Shown here: piece after piece, positions 6,746 through 11,328 of the stretch
Position numbering within the stretch: position 1 is the stretch's first letter
Layout: every line of letters begins with the position of its first letter
Program-made: the position numbers and the translations under genes
Notes under the pieces: generated by a model
The model's database searches: none
What the model saw: only the letters and a program-made list of their open reading frames with translations
What the model was told of the DNA's origin: nothing
DNA from: Actinomycetes bacterium
GTDB lineage: Bacteria; Actinomycetota; Thermoleophilia; Solirubrobacterales; Solirubrobacteraceae
NCBI GenBank assembly: GCA_023404805.1
Contig: JAEYAL010000268.1
Span: forward strand, 1-11,328
DNA length: 11,328 nt
Direction of reading: 5' to 3'

Positions 6746-7982
6746 TGCGTACGGCCACCGGCTCGGCGGCCAGGGCGCGTAGGTGCGTGAGCTCCGCGCG
6801 GAGCGCGTGTTCCCAGGAGCTGGAAGCGGCCAGCGACGCCGCCCGTTGCAGATCGGGCGTCGCGGAGCGGGCGCGCTCGATGGCATCCAGGACGTTGCGG
6901 GCGCGGGTGGCGGCGCCCGCGGAGCCGGGGCCGCCGTGCGGCCCTTCCGGGAAGGTCTGGGCGAGGCCGTCGATCGTGGCGAGCGATCCGGCGGTGGCGC
7001 AGCAGGCGACGCTGGCGCCGCTGGCGGCGCCCTCGTAGGCGGCGAGGCCGAAGGTCTCCCAGCGGCCGGGCAGCACGACCGCCGACGCCCGCCGGTAGCG
7101 GCGGGCCAGCTCGGCGCGGTCGGACACGAACTCCTCGAACGTGACGCGGCCCTCGATGCCCTCGCTGCGCGCGAGGCGCTGCATGCGGCTCTTGGCCGGT
7201 CCGACGCCGATCAGCCGCAGCGGCCACGGCTCCTCGCTGAGCGCTGCGGCGCGGATGAGGTCCTCGACGGACTTCGCCGCCGCGATGCGGCCGACGTAGA
7301 GCACCTCGTCGGAGCGGCCCGTGCCCGGAGCCGCGCCGCTCGAGTCGCCACCAAGGTACGCCTGCAGCGCAGCCGGGTCCGGCGCGAACACCGGGTCCAG
7401 CCCGAAGCGCAGCGGGATCCGCGACGGCAGGCCAAACTCTGGCTCGGTGTCGATCGCGGCCATGATCGCGTCAAAGTCCCTGTAAACACGGTGGAACTCG
7501 CGCGACAGGACGCGGCTCCAGAACCCGAACGGCCCGGGGATGGAGCGGGCGTCGTGGCCGACGGCGCCGTGGTGCACTGCGACCGTGCGGATGCCGGTGC
7601 CAGCCAGCAGCTTCGGCAGCCCGCGCGCGGCCCAGAACGGCTCGTGGGCGATCACCACATCGGGCTGGCGCTCGACGAGCACCGCGCGCAGCGCCTTCCA
7701 GCCGAGCGGCGCGCGGTAGCCATTCGTCGCGACGACGTTGATCGACGGCACCTCGACCCGCTCGTCGGTCGAGTTGGCCGACACCCCCGGGATCACCAGC
7801 GTGTGCTCGATCCCGGGCTCGGTGCGCGCCCACCGCTGTTTGGCATCGAGGTAGGTCCGGATGCCGCCGGCTTTCTCGCCGTAGAACGCCGTCAGATCGA
7901 CGACGCGGAGGGGACGGCCGAGCCCCGCGTTTGGCGGGGCTCCAGCTGCGTCTTCCGGCTGCGGGCCGCCGCTAGGCGACAC
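6732..7982 (-). CDS. GT4-family glycosyltransferase (second gene of the operon)
   Basis: 416-residue GT-B fold glycosyltransferase. N-domain: the first strand RVVDLTAFYG leads into glycine loop AGGIRTYL (38-45). IAHEPFWAARG and AVHHGAVGHD follow. C-domain: VLYVGRIAAAKSVEDLI (about 227-243), LIGVGP, then the donor-site E-x7-E motif ETFGLAAYE (E309, E317) and GAASG, characteristic of GT4 retaining enzymes that use nucleotide sugars. No membrane helix or signal peptide is seen, so a cytoplasmic or peripheral membrane enzyme is likely. Start is GTG 7982, the only in-frame start before the first strand. It overlaps the end of the PHP-glycosyltransferase gene by 11 bases and has GAGG just upstream, so the genes are probably translationally coupled. 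The acceptor is unknown; the partner gene suggests a shared glycolipid or glycan product. Confidence 0.88.
   Translation of the reverse strand: MSPSGGPQPEDAAGAPPNAGLGRPLRVVDLTAFYGEKAGGIRTYLDAKQRWARTEPGIEHTLVIPGVSANSTDERVEVPSINVVATNGYRAPLGWKALRAVLVERQPDVVIAHEPFWAARGLPKLLAGTGIRTVAVHHGAVGHDARSIPGPFGFWSRVLSREFHRVYRDFDAIMAAIDTEPEFGLPSRIPLRFGLDPVFAPDPAALQAYLGGDSSGAAPGTGRSDEVLYVGRIAAAKSVEDLIRAAALSEEPWPLRLIGVGPAKSRMQRLARSEGIEGRVTFEEFVSDRAELARRYRRASAVVLPGRWETFGLAAYEGAASGASVACCATAGSLATIDGLAQTFPEGPHGGPGSAGAATRARNVLDAIERARSATPDLQRAASLAASSSWEHALRAELTHLRALAAEPVAVRTPVA
7920..7942. repeat. 9-bp perfect hairpin in the 5' coding end of the second glycosyltransferase gene
   Basis: GAGCCCCGC (7920-7928), 5-nt loop GTTTG, GCGGGGCTC (7934-7942). 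It falls at about codons 14-21 of the glycosyltransferase gene, 30 bp after the upstream gene stops. In mRNA it would form a stable stem close to the ribosome start region and might tune the ratio of the two enzymes. It may also simply be GC-rich coding sequence. Confidence 0.4.
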
Positions 7983-10350
7983 GCGGCCTCGTGAATTCGC
8001 CCTTGCTGGCTTTGATCTCGACCTCGGCAGCCTCGTCGGCGAGCACGTCGATCGGGTCGGTCGACTCGCCGGTGCCGCCGCGCGCGAGGTGCTCGGCGAT
8101 CGCTGCGCGATATCCAGCGGCCAGGCGCTCGAGCGACGCATCCCACGTCCGGGCGGCGACCGCCTCGAGCGCGCCGGAACGCAGCCGGTCGGCCAGGACG
8201 CCGTCCGACGTCACGGCGACCACGGCGTCGGCGAGCGCGACCGGGTCGGCCGGGCGCAGCATGCCCGAGACGCCGTCTTCGATGATCGACAGCGGGCCGT
8301 TCTCGGCGACCGCGACCACCGGCAGGCCTGACGCCTGCGCCTCGAGCAGCACCTGCCCGAGGGTGTCGGTGCGGCTCGGGAAGAGGAACGCGTCGGCGCT
8401 CGCGTACGCCTCGGCGAGCACGTCGCCGCGCAGCCAGCCCAGGAAAGTCGCGTGCTCGCCGAGCTTCTCGCGGAGCAGCTCCTCTTCCGGGCCGCCGCCG
8501 GCGAGGCACAGGTGCAGGCGCGGGTCGCGTTTGCGGGCCTCCAGGAACGCGTCGGCGAGCAGCTCAACGCCCTTCTCCTTGGTCAGGCGGCCCGCGTAGA
8601 GCACCGAGACCTCACCCGGGAGCAGGTCGTCGCGGCGCCGCGACGGCGAGAACCGCGAGACGTCGACGCCGCGGTCCCACCGGGTCATGCGGTCGGCCGG
8701 GATGCCGAGCGAGCCGACGACCACGTCGGACTGCGGGCTCGGCGTGACCACGTGGTGCGCGTTGCCGTAGAACCCCGCGAGGACGGCCTGCATGCCGCCC
8801 GCCACACGCGGGTCATCGGCGGCGCGCAGGGCCGCGTAGGAGACAAGGTCGGTGTGGTAGCTGGCCATCACCGGCAGGCGCATCACCTTGGCCAGGATCG
8901 CGGCGGCGATGCCCGACGGGCCCGGCGAGCAGAGGTGGACGAGATCGAACTGGCCGTCGGCGAGCGTCTCACCGAGCGAGAACAGCGACGGCACGCCGAC
9001 CTGGAGCCCCGCGTAGAACGGGATCTCGACCTCGGCGACGGCGGAGAGCCGGCGGTCGACCGACGCGTCGGTGCCGATCACCTCGACCTCGAAACCGGGC
9101 ACGCCGCGGCGGCGGATCTGCTCGAGCGTGTTCGTCACGCCGTCGGTGCCGCCGATCGCGTCGGCGACGAGCGCCACGCGCAGCGGCTCGCCCTCGCGGG
9201 CGACGAGCTTGCGCTTCTCCAGGCCGATGAACGTGCCCGAGGCGATGTACGGGATCGCCGGCAGGCAGGCCTCGTAGGCCTCCATCAGCGACTCCGTGTA
9301 GTTGCCCGCGGTGGACGCGGTCTCCAGGGCGCGCCAGGTGGCCTGCGCCAAGCGGCGCTCGTGGGCGCCGCGGGCGAGCCGCATGATGCTGCCGTGCGTG
9401 ACGTCCTCGCGCTGCAGGTAGTTGAGGAGCTCGCGCTCAGACAGGTCGAGGCCGACCGTGTGGAGCCAGGCGCCGAGCAGCGCGCGGGCGTCCTCCGGGC
9501 CGAGGTCGTTGCCGTTCTCGCCGCGGCGCTTGTCGCCCTCGGAGAGCACGCGCTCGACGATCCGCAGCACGGCCATCGGGTCCGGAGCCGAGACCGTCTC
9601 GCCCTTGCCGAGCGAGCGGACGGCCAATGCCATCGCGGCGTGCGCCCATTTCGCAGTCGACCCCTGGGTGCCGCCGATCGTGGTCTCGCCGTTCTTGATG
9701 TGCCCGAGGAACTCCTGCCAGGTGGCCGCCTTCGGCGTCTGCGTCCACGTGCGGCCGATGTCGACGCCGGCGTGGTCGTCGGTGCCAGCGACGCCGGTGC
9801 CCCCGTGCGTGTCGACGTAGATCTTCGACGGGGCGTTCAGCTCGGGGGAGCGGGAGCCGTTGCGCGTCTCCCAGATCGGGAAGAGCTGCGCGAGGCGGCG
9901 GCGGTGGCGCGGCAGCAGCGGCGCCTCGACCGCGTAGAACGGGTGTGCGAGCGCGGTGGTGATCTCGTGCTCGTGGAGGTACTCGGCACACGCCTCGACG
10001 TCGCCGGAGAGCTCCTGAAGGCGGGCGTGGTCGTCGGCCGTGATGCCATAACAGAGGATGTGCACGGCCTGCGGCTCGCCGCGGAACCAGGCGGTCAGCT
10101 CCTCGGAGACGAACGCGTCGTCGTACTTCTCGGCGATCTCGAGGGCACCGTCGATGGTGTCGTGGTCGGTGATCGTCACGAAGTCCATGCCGCGCGCTTT
10201 GGCGAGGGCGTAGACCTCCTCGGGCGGCGTCGCGCATTCGGGCAGGCCGAGCGCTCGCTGGACGCCAAGCTTCGATACTTCGGATGCCGTCGAGTGGCAA
10301 TGCAGATCCGCGCGGGAGGCGGTGATCGGCTTGGGCTGATTGGGAGTCAT
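7972..10350 (-). CDS. PHP metallo-phosphoesterase / GT4 glycosyltransferase fusion protein
   Basis: 792 residues in two catalytic domains. PHP domain, about 1-200: DLHCHS (H17, H19), ITDHDT (D62, H63), EEL (E84), VHILCYG (H97), AHPF (H136) and GTDDHA (D191, H193). These cover the metal ligands expected of an active PHP phosphoesterase. A mainly helical linker occupies about 205-385. GT4 domain, about 388-755: glycine loop GGTDGVTNTL, SYHTDLVSYA, YAGRLTKEKGVELL (585-598), LAGGGPEEELL, and donor motif SRTDTLGQVLLEAQASGLP (D662/E670; D in place of the first E is common in MgtA-like mannosyl/sulfoquinovosyl transferases). No membrane span is evident. ATG 10350 sits right before the PHP domain with only a weak purine-rich RBS; the frame continues to 10617 but that part looks non-coding. 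It is first in a two-gene operon with a candidate Pho box about 80 bp upstream. Substrate unknown; a role in phosphate-starvation lipid or envelope remodelling is inference. Confidence 0.9.
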   Translation of the reverse strand: MTPNQPKPITASRADLHCHSTASEVSKLGVQRALGLPECATPPEEVYALAKARGMDFVTITDHDTIDGALEIAEKYDDAFVSEELTAWFRGEPQAVHILCYGITADDHARLQELSGDVEACAEYLHEHEITTALAHPFYAVEAPLLPRHRRRLAQLFPIWETRNGSRSPELNAPSKIYVDTHGGTGVAGTDDHAGVDIGRTWTQTPKAATWQEFLGHIKNGETTIGGTQGSTAKWAHAAMALAVRSLGKGETVSAPDPMAVLRIVERVLSEGDKRRGENGNDLGPEDARALLGAWLHTVGLDLSERELLNYLQREDVTHGSIMRLARGAHERRLAQATWRALETASTAGNYTESLMEAYEACLPAIPYIASGTFIGLEKRKLVAREGEPLRVALVADAIGGTDGVTNTLEQIRRRGVPGFEVEVIGTDASVDRRLSAVAEVEIPFYAGLQVGVPSLFSLGETLADGQFDLVHLCSPGPSGIAAAILAKVMRLPVMASYHTDLVSYAALRAADDPRVAGGMQAVLAGFYGNAHHVVTPSPQSDVVVGSLGIPADRMTRWDRGVDVSRFSPSRRRDDLLPGEVSVLYAGRLTKEKGVELLADAFLEARKRDPRLHLCLAGGGPEEELLREKLGEHATFLGWLRGDVLAEAYASADAFLFPSRTDTLGQVLLEAQASGLPVVAVAENGPLSIIEDGVSGMLRPADPVALADAVVAVTSDGVLADRLRSGALEAVAARTWDASLERLAAGYRAAIAEHLARGGTGESTDPIDVLADEAAEVEIKASKGEFTRPRVA

Positions 10351-10427
10351 CTTCGCTTCGTCTCTTCTTCGATCCTGGGCCGTTGCCCCTGATATCCCGC
10401 ATGGTCCGGACAACGAGGCCTGTCCAC

Positions 10428-10444
10428 GTGAACCACCTGCAAAC
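10428..10444 (-). promoter_or_regulatory. Candidate Pho box upstream of the PHP-glycosyltransferase operon
   Basis: On the coding strand of the operon the sequence is GTTTGC-aggtg-GTTCAC, two units exactly 11 bp apart. A further related unit, CTTCAC (10466-10461), lies 22 bp upstream in the same phase. The core GTTCAC and the following TGGA are shared with the site upstream of pstS. The box ends 78 bp before ATG 10350; a possible -10 (GATATC, 10391-10396) lies between. Confidence 0.42.
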
Positions 10445-10566
10445 GTCAGGTTGTGATCGTGTGAAGACGCCCGTCGGTGTTCAGCCTTCGGGCGACGCGT
10501 GTCCGTCCAGAGTACGCGCTGGGGGCCAGGGCGCGACCGGTCACCTGCCCGAGGACGCCTGCCCCG

Positions 10567-10623
10567 GGCTGGTTGGACCCACGCCGTCCGCATTCCGAGC
10601 TGGCTGCGTGGGTCCAACCAGCC
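10567..10623. repeat. 18-bp perfect inverted repeat in a divergent intergenic region
   Basis: The left arm 10567-10584 (GGCTGGTTGGACCCACGC) and the right arm 10606-10623 are exact reverse complements, separated by 21 nt. The flanks 10564-10565 and 10625-10626 could extend the pairing past one mismatch. Both neighbouring genes are transcribed away from it, so it is not a terminator for either. Plausible roles are a large operator for the divergent promoters, a structured 5' leader or small RNA, or a remnant of a mobile repeat. The rest of the 353-bp region 10351-10703 holds the candidate Pho box and short CTGGTC repeats; no gene is seen in it. Confidence 0.75.
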
Positions 10624-10637
10624 GGGACGGAAGCGAA

Positions 10638-10668
10638 CTGGTCCGCTGGTCGAGCGCTCAGCTGGTCC
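10638..10668 (+). repeat. Phased CTGGTC direct repeats
   Basis: CTGGTC occurs at 10638, 10646 and 10662, spaced by 8 and 16 bp, i.e. in 8-bp phase. The array begins 15 bp after the large inverted repeat, whose left arm also contains CTGGTT, and ends 35 bp before the downstream ATG. It might be a regulator binding array, or chance in GC-rich DNA. Confidence 0.3.
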
Positions 10669-10703
10669 TGGCCGGCGGACCGCCTGTGCGGTTGGATCGG
10701 GTC

Positions 10704-11328
10704 ATGAAGATCGGCGTGCTCGGTGGGACTGGAACGGGTGGCAGCGCGGCCGTCCGCGAGCTGCTGGAACGCGGCCACGACGTGCGGGTGCTCTCGCGCG
10801 GGACGGGGTTCGACGTGACCGCCCCGGAGTCGTCGCTGGGCAAGCTCGATGGGCTTGGGGTGCTCGTCGACTGCCTGCAGCCGTCGAAGACGTCGACCAA
10901 AGCCGCTCGGGCCGTGCTCGTCGACGGGCTGCGGCGAACCCTCGATGCTGCCGCGGCCGCGGGCGTCGGCCACGTCGTGTCGCTGTCGATCGTCGGCATC
11001 GACGGCCTGCCGTTCGGCTACTACCGCGTGAAACTCGAGCAGGAGGCGCTCGTGCGGAGCGGACCCGTGCCGGGGACCGTCGTGCGCGCGACCCAGTTCC
11101 CCGCGCTGTTCGACCAGGCGTGGGGCGCGACCAAGCCGCTGGGCGCCATCCTGGCGCCGCGCGGCGAGGTGGCGCCGATCGCCCCGGACGACATGGCCGT
11201 CGCCCTCGCCGACGCCGTCGAGGCCGGACCCGCCGGCGGCGACCGCCAGATCCGCGGCGCGGAGATCGTCGACCTGCGGCAGGTCGCCAGCGACTGGAAG
11301 CGCGCCCGCGGCTCACGGCGGCCGGTGG
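10704..11328 (+). CDS. NmrA-like / atypical short-chain dehydrogenase family protein, 3' truncated by window
   Basis: ATG 10704 opens a frame that stays open to the window end, giving 208 residues of an incomplete protein. It starts with a Rossmann strand and dinucleotide loop, MKIGVLGGTGTGGSAAVREL (GGTGTGG at 7-13), then RVLSRG at the end of strand 2. VVSLSIVGID (91-100) supplies the serine region and YYRVKLEQE contains Y106-x3-K110, the SDR-like catalytic pair. VRATQF follows, as in NmrA/atypical SDR proteins that bind NAD(P) and act as reductases, epimerases or redox-sensing regulators. Coding codons are strongly GC-ending. An RBS is weak (GGATCGGG region). It is divergent from the glycosyltransferase operon with 353 bp between, so shared control is possible but not shown. 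The specific substrate is not recognisable. Confidence 0.85.
   Translation, partial: MKIGVLGGTGTGGSAAVRELLERGHDVRVLSRGTGFDVTAPESSLGKLDGLGVLVDCLQPSKTSTKAARAVLVDGLRRTLDAAAAAGVGHVVSLSIVGIDGLPFGYYRVKLEQEALVRSGPVPGTVVRATQFPALFDQAWGATKPLGAILAPRGEVAPIAPDDMAVALADAVEAGPAGGDRQIRGAEIVDLRQVASDWKRARGSRRPV

Noticed and set aside
8452..10392. 646-codon open frame on the plus strand opposite the PHP-glycosyltransferase
   Set aside because: Its product is low-complexity, rich in Arg, Asp, Glu, Val and Ala, with no domain. It is the frame expected opposite a gene with strongly GC-ending codons, while the minus-strand frame has clear PHP and GT4 motifs. The same reasoning removes open frames at 657-1445, 1100-2155, 2271-3059, 2866-3909, 3849-4511 and 6783-7994.
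10351..10617. N-terminal extension of the PHP-glycosyltransferase frame
   Set aside because: The PHP domain starts about 14 residues after ATG 10350, and the extra sequence has no recognisable domain and overlaps the Pho-box-like repeats and part of the inverted repeat.
10567..10623. The 18-bp inverted repeat as a transcription terminator
   Set aside because: Both flanking genes are transcribed away from it and no T-run follows on either strand.

Overview
The window is very GC-rich, with codon third positions almost all G or C, frequent GTG/TTG starts and tightly packed genes. This fits a high-GC actinobacterium. Compact pst-phoU-regulator operons and large glycosyltransferases suggest Thermoleophilia/Solirubrobacterales, but that placement is inference from style and is not proven by a marker gene.

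Layout. (1) 1-293, minus strand: 5' part of a TadE/TadG-like membrane protein gene that runs off the left edge. (2) 294-515: gap holding an inverted repeat and a pair of near-identical direct repeats. (3) 516-5881, minus strand: a six-gene phosphate operon, transcribed in the order pstS, pstC, pstA, pstB, phoU, OmpR/PhoB-type response regulator. Junctions overlap or are separated by a few bases. (4) 5882-6056: divergent control region with a candidate Pho box. (5) 6057-6686, plus strand: a DUF47 (PhoU-like, Pit accessory) protein. (6) 6726-6745: hairpin between convergent genes. (7) 6732-10350, minus strand: a two-gene glycosyltransferase operon. Its first gene encodes a 792-residue fusion of a complete PHP metallo-phosphoesterase domain with a GT4 glycosyltransferase. 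Its second gene encodes another GT4 enzyme and overlaps the first by 11 bases. (8) 10351-10703: divergent intergenic region with a second candidate Pho box and an 18-bp perfect inverted repeat. (9) 10704-11328, plus strand: an NmrA-like/atypical SDR protein cut by the right edge.

How the genes may work together. PstS binds phosphate, PstC and PstA form the channel, PstB powers it, PhoU reports transport state, and the response regulator presumably controls the regulon. DUF47 is a second PhoU-fold protein transcribed away from the operon. The fusion glycosyltransferase has upstream sequence resembling that of pstS (GTT-containing units 10-11 bp apart on the same strand). This suggests it belongs to the same phosphate regulon. 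The most interesting hypothesis is that the PHP-GT4 fusion and its partner replace phospholipids or other phosphate-containing envelope polymers with glycolipids when phosphate is scarce. Supporting observations are the intact PHP metal-site residues, the fused GT4 domain, the location and the shared upstream motif. The substrate is unknown.
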